A DNA stretch of 57,711 nucleotides, taken from the NCBI GenBank assembly GCA_023460795.1, contig JAEWPC010000074.1, positions 1 through 57,711 of the forward strand. The letters run 5' to 3'. Below, one piece after another: positions 35,620 through 44,930 of the stretch; position 1 is the stretch's first letter, and each line of letters begins with the position of its first letter. The notes beneath the pieces were generated by a model. It did not search any database. It was not told the origin of the DNA and saw only the letters and a list, made by a program, of their open reading frames with translations. The position numbers were made by a program, and so were the translations under genes. The stretch comes from Bacillota bacterium. GTDB lineage: Bacteria; Bacillota; Bacilli; Paenibacillales; Paenibacillaceae.

Positions 35620-35751
35620 ACGATGTCTCCTTTCAGCGCTTAGCTGAATTTCAATAGGTTTTTCTGTTAATAAATTATCAATTTTACAACCAACTTGCTC
35701 TTTGAAACTTGTGTATTCCCTGCGCATTTTTTGTCCTTCCTATATTTTTAT

Positions 35752-35859
35752 TCGCAAATATTGCGATTGGCAAAACCTTGATAGATAAGCCTTCTAACTG
35801 TTTTGTATGCGTTTTCTTTGCATGAACCTATCAAATATTGCTCTTTTTCATCGCAAATG
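35752..35859. promoter_or_regulatory. Candidate operator region between AraC regulator and VOC operon
   Basis: The 295-bp, AT-rich divergent gap contains TCGCAA-ATA-TTGCGA (35752-35766), a second AAATATTGC (35833-35841) and TCGCAAAT (35851-35858). Repeated half-sites of this kind suit an AraC-type activator. No convincing -35/-10 pair for the operon is seen, which also fits activator dependence. Confidence 0.4.
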
Positions 35860-35914
35860 ATAGCCTAACCTTATCCAAAGCTTCGCCGATCACGAGCAAC
35901 GGAGGTGTTCGATC

Positions 35915-36793
35915 ATGCACTTGAACAACTATTTCGAGAAGCTGAATTTCGATAACGGGAAGAAAATCAACGTATCCAAGAAAATCGACATCAATTTCTC
36001 CGGCAAGATGCACTGGCATCCCTTTATTGAAATCCTCGTTAGCCTCAAAGATCATAATGAAGTCACGATTAATTTCACACCGTATACGCTGAAGACGAAC
36101 GACCTGGTCATCATCTACCCCGGCGACCTGCATTCGTTCGCGCATGTAGATGAAGACGCATTTATACTCGTTCAGTTTCCTCTGGATTTATTAATGATTA
36201 TGGGTGAATTGAATAACAACGTTTCTGTTTTCTCCCAGTTCCACTGCATTAAATACGATCCCTCGGATGTCGATGCCGATCGAATGATATTTTTAATCAA
36301 GCAATTGCCGGACCTGTTTTATTCCGACGCGCTGTTTAATGAGGTGCTAATCTATTCGCTTCTTCTGGAGTTTTTCGTCAAACTCGGACGATACTGCCTT
36401 AATGCGAAGAAGGAAGGCTTCTCGGGCGACGCAAGCGCGGATTACAAATCTACTAAACTGATGGCGGAAGCTTGCCTTTACATCTCGCAAAACTGCACTC
36501 AACCCCTAACGCTCGAAGACGTTGCTCAGCACATTGGGGTTAGCAAGTACCATTTCTCGCGAATATTCAATAAATATACGAACATGACGTTTATCGATTT
36601 CCTGACGACCGAACGCATCAAGAGGACGGAATCCTTGATCTTGAATCCAAACGCGCGTATAACCGATATTGCGTTCGAATCGGGATTTTCAAGCGTATCT
36701 TCCTTCAACCGGGTGTTCAAGAAAATAAAAGGAATTACGCCTAGCGAGTTTAGGGAAACGATGATCGATAACGCCTTTCAGAGTCAGCTGTAG
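35915..36793 (+). CDS. AraC family transcriptional regulator
   Basis: This 292-residue protein has an N-terminal cupin-like sensing domain (GKMHWHPFIEILVSLKDHNEVTIN, VIIYPGDLHSF). The C-terminal double helix-turn-helix (about 190-285) contains LTLEDVAQHIGVSKYHFSRIFNKYT and ARITDIAFESGFSSVSSFNRVFKKI. RBS GGAGGTG precedes the ATG. It is divergent from the VOC-ABC-tautomerase-SDR operon and is the likely activator of it. Codon use is more AT-rich than in most of the window. Confidence 0.9.
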   Translation: MHLNNYFEKLNFDNGKKINVSKKIDINFSGKMHWHPFIEILVSLKDHNEVTINFTPYTLKTNDLVIIYPGDLHSFAHVDEDAFILVQFPLDLLMIMGELNNNVSVFSQFHCIKYDPSDVDADRMIFLIKQLPDLFYSDALFNEVLIYSLLLEFFVKLGRYCLNAKKEGFSGDASADYKSTKLMAEACLYISQNCTQPLTLEDVAQHIGVSKYHFSRIFNKYTNMTFIDFLTTERIKRTESLILNPNARITDIAFESGFSSVSSFNRVFKKIKGITPSEFRETMIDNAFQSQL

Positions 36794-36804
36794 GTACGCG
36801 ACGA

Positions 36805-36843
36805 CAAAAAAGGAAGACAACCGGCCATCCGGTTGTCTTCCTT
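36805..36843. terminator. Terminator between AraC gene and ppaC (convergent)
   Basis: AAGGAAGACAACCGG-CCAT-CCGGTTGTCTTCCTT. The minus strand continues into six T, so it serves ppaC best and the AraC gene less well. Confidence 0.88.
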
Positions 36844-36865
36844 CTATTGTTCTGGATTTCTTCGA

Positions 36866-37798
36866 TTAGCGTTTGTTGAACGTATCGGTCAGAACCGGTA
36901 CGATTTGCGATTTGCGGGATACGACGCCCTTCAATACCGCTTGGTTGTTGTTAAGCTTCACGCCGTAAGCTTGCTCTACCGCGTCCGCCGCTTTACCAAG
37001 AGCGATGCCGACCGAATCGTTGTTCAAGATGTCCGTTACGGCGAACAAGAACAGGTCGAGGCCCTTCTCGTTGATAATGCCCGTGATCGCGTCTTCGAGC
37101 TCCGCTTGGCGGGACAGCACGTCGTTCACGTCGACCGCGTTCACTTGCGCGATCTCGACCTTCGCGTTGGCCATCTTGAATTCCTTGGCATCGAGGGAGA
37201 TCAGCTCCGCGATCGATTTGTCGCTCAGGTCCGCGCCGGCTTTAAGCATGTCCAATCCGTACTTATCGGCGTCGACGCCTGCGATCTGGGCCAGCTCGCG
37301 AGCGGCCGCGACGTCTTCCGGCGTGCAGGTCGGCGATTTGAACAGCAGAGAGTCGGAGATAATGGCGGAAAGCATCAGGCCCGCGATCGGTTTAGGAATG
37401 TCGATGCCGTTCTCGCGGTACAGCTTCTTCAAGATCGTCGCCGTGCAGCCTACCGGCTCGGCGCGGAAGTACAAAGGACCTGAAGTTTCGAAGTTGGCGA
37501 TACGATGGTGATCGATGACCTCGATGACGCGAACTTGGTCGATGTCGGACGCGCTTTGCTGGCGTTCGTTATGGTCAACGAGGATGACTTCCTTCGTTTC
37601 GTTCGCTACCGTCTCTACGAGGCGAGGCGCCTTGAAGCCGAACGTGTCGAGCGCGAACTGCGTTTCGCCGCTGACGTTGCCGAGGCGAACCGCTTCTACG
37701 TCCGCGCCTAATTTCGTTTTGAGGTCGGCATAAGCGATCGCCGAACAGATCGTATCCGTATCCGGATTTTTGTGGCCGAAAATCAATACTTTGCTCAT
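36866..37798 (-). CDS. ppaC: Manganese-dependent inorganic pyrophosphatase
   Basis: This 310-residue family II pyrophosphatase has the DHH-superfamily motifs FGHKNPDTDTICSA, VDHNE and VIDHHRI, and the C-terminal DHHA2 domain with SRKSQIVP near the end. It hydrolyses pyrophosphate to drive biosynthesis in the cytoplasm. It has its own promoter and terminator and is unrelated to the neighbouring sugar genes. Confidence 0.95.
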   Translation of the reverse strand: MSKVLIFGHKNPDTDTICSAIAYADLKTKLGADVEAVRLGNVSGETQFALDTFGFKAPRLVETVANETKEVILVDHNERQQSASDIDQVRVIEVIDHHRIANFETSGPLYFRAEPVGCTATILKKLYRENGIDIPKPIAGLMLSAIISDSLLFKSPTCTPEDVAAARELAQIAGVDADKYGLDMLKAGADLSDKSIAELISLDAKEFKMANAKVEIAQVNAVDVNDVLSRQAELEDAITGIINEKGLDLFLFAVTDILNNDSVGIALGKAADAVEQAYGVKLNNNQAVLKGVVSRKSQIVPVLTDTFNKR

Positions 37799-37832
37799 TG
37801 TCTAGCTCCTTCGCACGTTAATTGGCGAGAAA

Positions 37833-37862
37833 AGTATACCTCATAACGATAGCGACAAGCAA
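37833..37862 (-). promoter_or_regulatory. Promoter of ppaC
   Basis: TTGCTT (37857-37862), 18 bp, TATACT (37833-37838) on the minus strand, followed by AAGGAG before the ATG. Confidence 0.6.
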
Positions 37863-37888
37863 GAGAATAGCGGGTATTCCGACGACCG

Positions 37889-39013
37889 TTACCAGAGCCG
37901 AATCTTCAAGCCGTTCAGCTTGGCCAGCGCCTCGGCGAAATAATAGTCTCCATAGACGAGAGGAACGTCCAGATGCATGCCTTTCGCGTGAAAGGCGGTC
38001 GCGTGGCGAAGCAAACCGTCCCGTCTGGGGTCCCAATCCGCGCACGTCTCGCATAGACGCTTCAGCAGAGCTTCCGCGCCGACGCGAAACTTCTCCCTCT
38101 TCCCTTCCGATCCGAATTCGGATAGTTCCAGCATACCGGATGCCGCGCAAGCGGCGGCAGACGAATCGCGCGGCATCCCCTCAAGCGAAGGCAGCTTGAA
38201 GTCCCAGTAAGGAATGCCATCCTCGGGCAGTAGACGCAAGAACGCTTCCGCCGCGCGCTCCGCAGCGTCCAAGTATCTCGCATAGCCCGTGTGCCGGTAA
38301 CAGTTCGCGAACCCATAGATCGCCCAAGACAGGCCGCGCGACCATGCCGAATCCGCGGCGTAGCCTTGCCCGGCTAACGAACCTGCGCGGCTTCCCGCCT
38401 CCGGGTCGAAGACGACGATATGATGCACCGTGTCGTCCGGCTGGAAGAAAGTCTTCAGCACCGTGTCCGCATGACGGGTCGCAATATGCCGATAACGCGG
38501 GTCATCTTCTTGCTCTGCCGCCCAATAGAGCAGCGACACGTTCATCATGCAATCGATGATCGCCCAGCCGGCATGATTCTCGCCGTCCCAATCCGGCCAG
38601 GCGCGGATGAAGCCGCCGGCCGGATTAAAGCGCGACGCCAGAATGACCGCGGCGACCAGCCCATGCTTTCGCGCCTCCTCGTCGCCGACGAACTTATGCT
38701 GCGCGACGCTGCTGAGCAGATACATGAATCCGACGTCATGATGCAGCTGCTCGAAGTCATCCCGAAGCGCTTCGGACAGTCGCCGCTCGCAGGCGATCGC
38801 CCCTTCCTTCAACCTCTCGTCTCCCGTTTCGCCGTACGCCAGCCACAGCAGCCCGGGCCAGAAGCCCGCCACCCAATGCGTGCGCGCGACTTCCGTATAT
38901 CGTCCGTCATGCGCGGCTTCCGGGAACCTCGTTCCAATCCGTTCCTGCATCGCCGCGATCTTGTCGCAGGCGAGTCGCCAGGCTTCCTGATGCCATTCCC
39001 CTGTTGATGCCAT
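37889..39013 (-). CDS. Glycoside hydrolase family 88 (unsaturated glucuronyl hydrolase)
   Basis: This 374-residue alpha6/alpha6-barrel enzyme has HHDVGFMYLLSS (catalytic Asp), a second Asp in IIDCMMNVSLLYWA, AWSRGLSWAIYGF, PYWDFKLP and VPLVYGDYYFAEAL. GH88 enzymes hydrate the 4,5-unsaturated uronic acid left at chain ends by polysaccharide lyases. No signal peptide is seen, so it acts in the cytoplasm on imported oligosaccharides. GGGGAGG precedes the ATG. It is last in the sugar operon, 4 bp after the GH-A gene. Unsaturated glycosaminoglycan-like, gellan or xanthan fragments are candidate substrates. Confidence 0.87.
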   Translation of the reverse strand: MASTGEWHQEAWRLACDKIAAMQERIGTRFPEAAHDGRYTEVARTHWVAGFWPGLLWLAYGETGDERLKEGAIACERRLSEALRDDFEQLHHDVGFMYLLSSVAQHKFVGDEEARKHGLVAAVILASRFNPAGGFIRAWPDWDGENHAGWAIIDCMMNVSLLYWAAEQEDDPRYRHIATRHADTVLKTFFQPDDTVHHIVVFDPEAGSRAGSLAGQGYAADSAWSRGLSWAIYGFANCYRHTGYARYLDAAERAAEAFLRLLPEDGIPYWDFKLPSLEGMPRDSSAAACAASGMLELSEFGSEGKREKFRVGAEALLKRLCETCADWDPRRDGLLRHATAFHAKGMHLDVPLVYGDYYFAEALAKLNGLKIRLW

Positions 39014-39017
39014 CGCC

Positions 39018-40295
39018 TTATTCCTCCCCTTGGAGAAGGACAACCGTCTCTCCAAGCTCGCCGTGCGTCTTGCTCACGCTCGCCGTGAATTCGGCGTACG
39101 GCTCGTCCTTCATATCCACCAGGCCGTAATTGCCGATCAGACCGTTAGGGTTGCAGTAGTCGTGCAGCGCGAACCAATGCAAGCCGACGATGCTCGGAAG
39201 CTTCGCCGCCCTCGTCACGAAATCGCGGTAAACCTCGCCCCGTCGCGTCTGATTACGTACGAGCACGTTACGCGCGCCGTTCGTGCTGAGGAGAAATCCC
39301 GCCTCGCGTCCCGCGCAAAAGCTGAATTCCGTAATCATTACCGGCATATTCGTCTTCTCGCTGAGCGATTGCAGCCACTGCTCCGGCAGATCGAAGCTGT
39401 AGAAGTTAAGCGACACGACGTCCGCGTGCTCCTTCATCGCTTCGAACACGGCCGGCGGCGTGCTCGTTCCGACCATGCGGCAGCCGAGATTCAGGCGATT
39501 CGGATCGAATCGCTTCAGCGCCTCGTTCGTCGTGCGGAAGTAGATGTCGGCGATCAGCTTCAGGAATCCGAGCTTATCCGCTTCAAGCACTTCTTGGCGC
39601 GCTCGGTAGACGGCGATGTGATGCAGGTCGTCGAACTCGCAATATTCGCTGTCCCATGTTTCGTTAAGCCGTTCGATCGTGCCGTATTTGGAGGCGACGT
39701 AGCTTACCCAGGCGCGCTTGCCCGCGGCGTTCGCCGGCAGCTCGAAATAGTCGTCGACCAGTCCCGTCGATTGGTACCCGGAGTCCGGCTCGTTGTCTCC
39801 CCACTTGCCGCTAGACCCCCACCAATGCAGCTCGTTGTCCGTGTAATAGCCGATTAAGCCAGGATCGGACAACAGCGCTTCCCCTTTCTCGTAGAAGCAT
39901 TCCGCCAAGCTCTTGTACACCGACGCTTTAAAGCTCGGGTCGAACACGTCCGGAAACCCTACGCCCCAATCGCGATTCGCTTTCTTCGCGTACCGTGACA
40001 TGCGAATTTCGACCGCTTTCGGGGTACCGTCGCCCCAATAGATTTTCTCGTGCCAGCAGCCGAGCGTATTAAAGCCCCATTCCTTCACTCTTTCAAGCTG
40101 CGTATCCGCCCATCTGCGGAGCCACCTGGCGTCGCCGCCGTATTTGTCTACGAGGTCTACCTCGAGCCATTCCGCTTGATCTACGATTTGGTTGTATACT
40201 CCGTTAACCCCGAGAGAGAAGAACGGTTGCCCGTTCGGCGCGATCAGCTGCCACTTGCCGTTCGTCTTGTCCGTGCGGTAATAACCCATCGTCAT
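39018..40295 (-). CDS. Clan GH-A glycoside hydrolase (GH50/GH42-like)
   Basis: This 425-residue TIM-barrel enzyme has no signal peptide. It opens with a segment reading GYYRTDKTNGKWQLIAPNGQ and PFFSLGVNGVY. GYYTDNELHWW (about 180) gives the acid/base Glu after Asn, and VMITEFSFCAGR (about 345) gives the nucleophile Glu. Together these mark clan GH-A. The N-terminal region recalls GH50 agarases, but family assignment is uncertain. RBS AGGAGGAG precedes ATG-ACG-ATG. It lies between the response regulator and GH88 and probably removes a neutral sugar from the imported oligosaccharide. Confidence 0.75.
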   Translation of the reverse strand: MTMGYYRTDKTNGKWQLIAPNGQPFFSLGVNGVYNQIVDQAEWLEVDLVDKYGGDARWLRRWADTQLERVKEWGFNTLGCWHEKIYWGDGTPKAVEIRMSRYAKKANRDWGVGFPDVFDPSFKASVYKSLAECFYEKGEALLSDPGLIGYYTDNELHWWGSSGKWGDNEPDSGYQSTGLVDDYFELPANAAGKRAWVSYVASKYGTIERLNETWDSEYCEFDDLHHIAVYRARQEVLEADKLGFLKLIADIYFRTTNEALKRFDPNRLNLGCRMVGTSTPPAVFEAMKEHADVVSLNFYSFDLPEQWLQSLSEKTNMPVMITEFSFCAGREAGFLLSTNGARNVLVRNQTRRGEVYRDFVTRAAKLPSIVGLHWFALHDYCNPNGLIGNYGLVDMKDEPYAEFTASVSKTHGELGETVVLLQGEE

Positions 40296-40338
40296 CCGAA
40301 TCTCTCCTCCTAGTGATCTTGCGATCGTATTCCGTTCA

Positions 40339-41433
40339 TTAGTCTTCCATTCTCTTCTTATATTCCGCGGGCGACAGCCCGTACGTTTCCTTGAATAGCT
40401 GCGAAAAATGAACGCTGTTGTCGTACCCGACGCGACCGGCGATTTCATACACTTTGAGCGGCGTGCCGAGCAGCATGTCCCGCGCCTTCTGCATGCGGAC
40501 CATGACGAGGTAGTTCCAAATCGTCATCCCCGTCGCCTTCTTGAACAAGATCGCGATATAGTTGCGGCTCACCCAAGCGGCATCCGCCAGCTCCTGCAAG
40601 GTGATTTTTTTATCGTAATGCGCGTTGATATATTTCTTCACTTCTTCGGTCGCCCTACGACCGGGTTGGTCTTTGGCCGCGGCCGCCTTGCTGCCCTCGA
40701 ACAGCCGGATCGCGCCCTCTTCCAGTCTTCGAACCGCGCACAACCTGAAGTAGCTCCGCAGCCGCTCAACCGGAATGGCCGCATCGCCGAGGCCGACATC
40801 GTCCCCTTCTTCGAACGCGACGTCCAGCTTTTCCTTACTCAGCTCCTCGTTCACGACTTCCAGCCATACCATGGCGAGCATGTTCAAATGATAGACGTCG
40901 TCGCCGACCCAACGCTCCAGCATTTCAAGCGTATCGACGACGAGGATCGGCATCGCCTCGGATTGAACGGTTTTCACCTGCTCGATCCATCGGAGCAGCA
41001 TGTCGCGATGGTGCGACAACTTCTTGAGCGTTAATCCGTGAGCGAAATCGTAACGCGAACGCTTCATCTTGTCGCGAGAACGATTGATCGCTTGCCGCAG
41101 CAGCTCGCGATCGACCGGCTTTAGCACGTAATCCACCGCTCCGAGCTGCAAGCTTTGCTGAATATACGAGAAATCGTCATAGCTGGAGACGATGATCGCG
41201 TGCATCCACGGATACCGCTCGTTGATCGTCTTCAGCAGCTCCAATCCGTTCACCTTCGGCATCCGGACGTCCGTAATGCACAAATCCGCGTAATGCCGGG
41301 ACAGCCATGCGAGCGCGCTTTCTCCGTCCTCGGCGAGCCCGGCGACGACGTTGTTGTCCCCGATCTGGTCGACGATTTTGTTCAGGCTGGAACGGATAAG
41401 CCGTTCGTCATCCACGATCAATATCCGGTTCAT
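40339..41433 (-). CDS. YesN-type response regulator (AraC output)
   Basis: This 364-residue protein has a receiver domain (ILIVDDERLIRSSL; phospho-acceptor Asp in LCITDVRMPKVNG; conserved Lys in VDYVLKPVD). A helical middle and a C-terminal AraC double HTH (ITLQELADAAWVSRNYIAILFKKATGM, YEIAGRVGYDNSVHFSQLFKETYGLSP) follow. It overlaps the kinase gene by 4 bp (ATGA), so the two are cotranslated. It should activate the permease-binding protein-hydrolase operon in response to an extracellular sugar. Confidence 0.92.
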   Translation of the reverse strand: MNRILIVDDERLIRSSLNKIVDQIGDNNVVAGLAEDGESALAWLSRHYADLCITDVRMPKVNGLELLKTINERYPWMHAIIVSSYDDFSYIQQSLQLGAVDYVLKPVDRELLRQAINRSRDKMKRSRYDFAHGLTLKKLSHHRDMLLRWIEQVKTVQSEAMPILVVDTLEMLERWVGDDVYHLNMLAMVWLEVVNEELSKEKLDVAFEEGDDVGLGDAAIPVERLRSYFRLCAVRRLEEGAIRLFEGSKAAAAKDQPGRRATEEVKKYINAHYDKKITLQELADAAWVSRNYIAILFKKATGMTIWNYLVMVRMQKARDMLLGTPLKVYEIAGRVGYDNSVHFSQLFKETYGLSPAEYKKRMED

Positions 41434-43247
41434 GCCCGTTCCTCCTTCCTGTCCGTCTCGATGATCGGGAATGTCAACGTTACGATCGTCCCCTTAGGCC
41501 GAGCGCCGGCGATCTGCAAATCGGCGAATTTGTGCCTGCTTCGGTAATACGTTCTAAGCCGATACAAGACGTTCGATAATCCGACTTGCGTAAACTGATC
41601 GTAATTCTCCTGATGGCCGACCTCCTGCAATCTGGCTTGCAGCTGGCGAAGCTTGGCGGCTTCAATAACGACGCCGTTATCTTCGATCGCTATGGTCAGC
41701 GTGTCGAACTGCCTCGTGATCCCGACGCGCAGATGGATGGAATCCCCCGATGTCTCTAGACCGTGTTTGATCGCATTCTCCGCGATCGGCTGCAGGATCG
41801 CCTTCAAGCAAGGCGCCTGTCCGCACTCTGGATCCATATGAACGTCGTAAGACAGCTGATCGCCGTAACGAATGCGGCAAATTTCCAAATAACTGATCAT
41901 ATGATTGATCTCGTCGCCAACGGTCACGATCGCGTCTTTGTAGGTCGACGTGTACCGAAGCATGTTCGACAGGTTAACCGTCGTTCGCTCGATGTCTTCA
42001 TGGTCGGCCAATATCGCCATCGAATTGATCGATTCGAGCGTGTTGTACAGAAAATGAGAGTTGATCTGCGACTGCAGCGCCGACAGTACCGCTTGTTGCT
42101 GGCGCATGCGCGTATCCGCCAGCTGGTGGATCGAATCGTCGAGCGTGTCGAGCATTTGATTGTAGGTGACGCCGAGATCCGCCAGCTCGTCTTTGCCTTT
42201 CACTTGAACCCTTTGGTCGAAATCGCCGATTTTGATCCGCTTCATCATGCGCCGTAAATCGGATATGCGTCGCGTGAAGGAAGTCGATACGGTGATGACG
42301 AGCAGCACCGCGACGACGATGCCGGTGACGGCCATCACGATCGTGACGGCTTTGAGGCGATCGACGCTTCCCGCCGCCGTCGGATACGAGACGACCGCGA
42401 TCGATTTCCAGTTCGTGAACGGAATCGTTTCGTAGATGACCATGTCTTCGGTCTTCGCTACGAAGAGCGAGCCGTTGTCATGGGCGTAAATTTCGTCGAT
42501 CCAGCTTGGATTCAGCTTCGTATTGATCCATTCCAGGTCCGGATGAACGATGATCGTTCCCGTCGTGTCGCTGATCATGCCGATCGAATGCTCGCCAAGC
42601 TCAAGCTCGTTCAGAATCGATTGCGCCGGTCCGAGCCCGATATCCATTTTCAGATAACCTTTATTAGAGAACGTGCCGAACCGTTTCGCCATCGTCATGA
42701 CCATTCGCGGCGACAGCTTGCCTTCTTCGTTCAAGTAGTGAGGGTTAATGCCGACGCGAATGTACACCTTGTCGGTGAGCGCCACCTCGGGGAGCCATGG
42801 TTCGTTCGCAAGCGAATAGCCTAGCTCGAGCCCGTATTGCCGAGTCTGGTGGTACTCGTTGCCCCGGTCGGATTTAAGCGTCACCGATAAAATCTCGGGA
42901 TGCCGGAATTGAAAAGGCGCGATGTAATTTTCTTGAATGAGCTTCAAGTTATTGAACATCGCGCCTTTGTCGTCCGGGCTAAGCTGCAGCCAGTCTACGA
43001 ACTCCTGGCTCGTGCCTAAGAGCAGGAAGCCCTGCTCGTATTCCCGGTAATACCGTTCTAAATTCAGGTTCGCCTGCTTCAGCACTTGCGAGCTGAATCT
43101 GACGATATCCCGTTTAATCGTTTTGGACATCGCGTAATAGCTGTACAATCCCATGGAAGCGACAATGACGACGATAATGCCGGTGAACAGCAGGATCAGC
43201 TTCGCCGTAAGCGACTTTTGTACCCATTGCAACACTCCGCATCGCAT
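41430..43247 (-). CDS. YesM-type sensor histidine kinase
   Basis: This protein of about 605 residues has a membrane helix (AKLILLFTGIIVVIVASMGLYSYY), an extracellular sensor of about 250 residues (Cache-like), a second helix, a HAMP linker (SFTRRISDLRRMMKRIKIGDFDQRV), the His-kinase motif SHFLYNTLESINS and a catalytic ATPase domain (ILQPIAENAIKHGLE). Together with the YesN-type regulator it forms a sugar-sensing pair. The exact start is uncertain: ATG, GTG and TTG candidates lie within 16 bases, none ideally spaced. Confidence 0.88.
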   Translation of the reverse strand: MRCGVLQWVQKSLTAKLILLFTGIIVVIVASMGLYSYYAMSKTIKRDIVRFSSQVLKQANLNLERYYREYEQGFLLLGTSQEFVDWLQLSPDDKGAMFNNLKLIQENYIAPFQFRHPEILSVTLKSDRGNEYHQTRQYGLELGYSLANEPWLPEVALTDKVYIRVGINPHYLNEEGKLSPRMVMTMAKRFGTFSNKGYLKMDIGLGPAQSILNELELGEHSIGMISDTTGTIIVHPDLEWINTKLNPSWIDEIYAHDNGSLFVAKTEDMVIYETIPFTNWKSIAVVSYPTAAGSVDRLKAVTIVMAVTGIVVAVLLVITVSTSFTRRISDLRRMMKRIKIGDFDQRVQVKGKDELADLGVTYNQMLDTLDDSIHQLADTRMRQQQAVLSALQSQINSHFLYNTLESINSMAILADHEDIERTTVNLSNMLRYTSTYKDAIVTVGDEINHMISYLEICRIRYGDQLSYDVHMDPECGQAPCLKAILQPIAENAIKHGLETSGDSIHLRVGITRQFDTLTIAIEDNGVVIEAAKLRQLQARLQEVGHQENYDQFTQVGLSNVLYRLRTYYRSRHKFADLQIAGARPKGTIVTLTFPIIETDRKEERA

Positions 43248-43264
43248 CCTTTGGCACGGAAGAT

Positions 43265-43293
43265 GTGAGAGTCCGCGCAAGTCGGGCTCTCAC
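43265..43293 (-). promoter_or_regulatory. Intercistronic hairpin between binding-protein and kinase genes
   Basis: An 11-bp stem (GTGAGAGTCCG with CGGGCTCTCAC, one G-T pair) lies 17 bp past the binding-protein stop, without a T-run. Such hairpins can stabilise the upstream message so that binding protein outnumbers kinase. Confidence 0.6.
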
Positions 43294-43309
43294 ACCGATT
43301 ATACCTGAT

Positions 43310-44860
43310 TTACTTCCGATTCTCGTTGTACCATTCCGTCCGCTCCTTGACGAGATCGTCCCCGCCCTGCTTTCTCCAGGACGCCATGAACTTCTCGTAG
43401 TCGCCGATCGGGGCGCCCAGGATGACTTTCGCCGCGGTTTCGCGGAACATCGTCGTCATATTGTGCTCGTCGGCGATCGGCGGCATGCCGACCGCTTCGT
43501 TGACGTAGCCTTCGGAATTGGCGATCGTATAGGCTTCGTTCAGCTTCTCGAACATCGCGTCGTTGCCAAGCTTAATTCTCGTCGCTTCGGCGTTATAGCC
43601 GTGCATTCTGAACGAGAAGTTCATCCACTCGACTTCCTTCGCCTTGTTCGCATCGAACGTGATCCGTCCGTCGCTCGTCGCCTTGAAGTACGTGTCCCCT
43701 TCTACGCCGAGCTCGGTGAACATTTGGCCTTCGTCGCTGATCAGCCAGTCGAAATACCGGATGATCGCTTCCGGATTGCTGGCGTTCTTGAGCAGGATGA
43801 ACGTCTTGCCGATCGGGCTCCAGCGCGTGCCCAGCGGACCGTCGTAACCCGTGCCGCGTGGCGTCGGAATCGCGATGACTTCCGGCTTCTGATCCGGGAT
43901 CGAAGCTTGCAAGTCGGCATTCCATTGCGTGACGAGCGTCGGCGCATGGTCCCAGATGCCGACGAGCCCGGCTTTGATTTTCTGCTCCCAGGTCGTGCGG
44001 CTGTTCGTCAGAAACTCGGAATCCAGCAACTTTTCCTTGTTCATCGTCTGCAGGAACTCAAGCCCTTTCAGGATGTTCGGATGGATATTGCCGAGTATGA
44101 CTTCGTTATTGTAGTAGTACTCGGTCCAAGCCGTGCTGATGCCCCACATGCCGAATAGGTTGTCGCCCCACGTGATATTCTCGCGCATCGAATAAGGGAT
44201 TTCGTCCTTCTGTCCGTTGCCGTTCAGATCGTTGTCGCGGAACGCTTTCATGACGGTGAGCAGCTCGTCGGACGTCGTAGGCACCGGTAAGCCGACCTTA
44301 TCCAGCCAGTCTTTGCGGATGAACATCACTTGCCCGGATTGCGTATCGGCGGGCTGCGGGATCGCGAGAATTTGGCCTTTCAGCGTAACCGCGTCCCAAG
44401 CGGCCTGGGGAATGTACTTCTTCAGGTTAGGTCCGTATTGCTCGATCAGATCGTTCAGCGGGAGGATTTTGCCGGCGTCGACCAAGTCCTGGTCGGGACC
44501 GGACCACGATTGGTACACGTCGGGGAACTCGCCGGAAGCGAACTTCAGCTTTAATTGATCGAGATAAGTGCCGTGCGCCAGAAACTCGACGTCCAGGTCG
44601 ACCCCTGCCTTCTCCTCCATGTATTTAAGGCGCAGGTCGTCCGCTTTCGGTGTCGGCACGCTGTTGTCGGAGACGACCAGCTTGATCTTCGGCGTTTCTT
44701 GCGGCGTTGCCGTAGGCGTGTCCGAAGCGGACTGCGCCGCGGACGGACTGGCGTTCGGACCGGAAGAAGCTCCGTCGTTGCCGTTGTTGTTGCCGCAAGC
44801 GGCGAGGGTAAGGACGAGGGAAGTAGCGCTAAGAAGACTTAACCACTGTTTTTTATTCAT
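43310..44860 (-). CDS. Extracellular solute-binding lipoprotein, LplA/YtcQ-like
   Basis: This 516-residue protein has a lipoprotein signal (LVLTLAACGNN), a Ser/Ala/Thr-rich linker to about 55, then an SBP body with EEKAGVDLDVEFLAHG, FASGEFPDVYQSWSG and a stretch DLNGNGQKDEIPYS that looks like a calcium-binding loop. It is third in the operon after the two permeases. It should bind oligosaccharides; substrate is inferred only from the GH88 neighbour. A paralogue with the same motifs is encoded at 46947-48482. Confidence 0.9.
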   Translation of the reverse strand: MNKKQWLSLLSATSLVLTLAACGNNNGNDGASSGPNASPSAAQSASDTPTATPQETPKIKLVVSDNSVPTPKADDLRLKYMEEKAGVDLDVEFLAHGTYLDQLKLKFASGEFPDVYQSWSGPDQDLVDAGKILPLNDLIEQYGPNLKKYIPQAAWDAVTLKGQILAIPQPADTQSGQVMFIRKDWLDKVGLPVPTTSDELLTVMKAFRDNDLNGNGQKDEIPYSMRENITWGDNLFGMWGISTAWTEYYYNNEVILGNIHPNILKGLEFLQTMNKEKLLDSEFLTNSRTTWEQKIKAGLVGIWDHAPTLVTQWNADLQASIPDQKPEVIAIPTPRGTGYDGPLGTRWSPIGKTFILLKNASNPEAIIRYFDWLISDEGQMFTELGVEGDTYFKATSDGRITFDANKAKEVEWMNFSFRMHGYNAEATRIKLGNDAMFEKLNEAYTIANSEGYVNEAVGMPPIADEHNMTTMFRETAAKVILGAPIGDYEKFMASWRKQGGDDLVKERTEWYNENRK

Positions 44861-44930
44861 CTCTTCTCTGACCTCCTAGGAATGGATCTTGCTATGTGGA
44901 CGGCGAGCGCCGTTGACACCGAGAGTTACG

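Noticed and set aside
35620..35727. Longer start for the first VOC protein
   Set aside because: The internal ATG at 35619 has AAAGGAG at correct spacing and begins where VOC homology begins.
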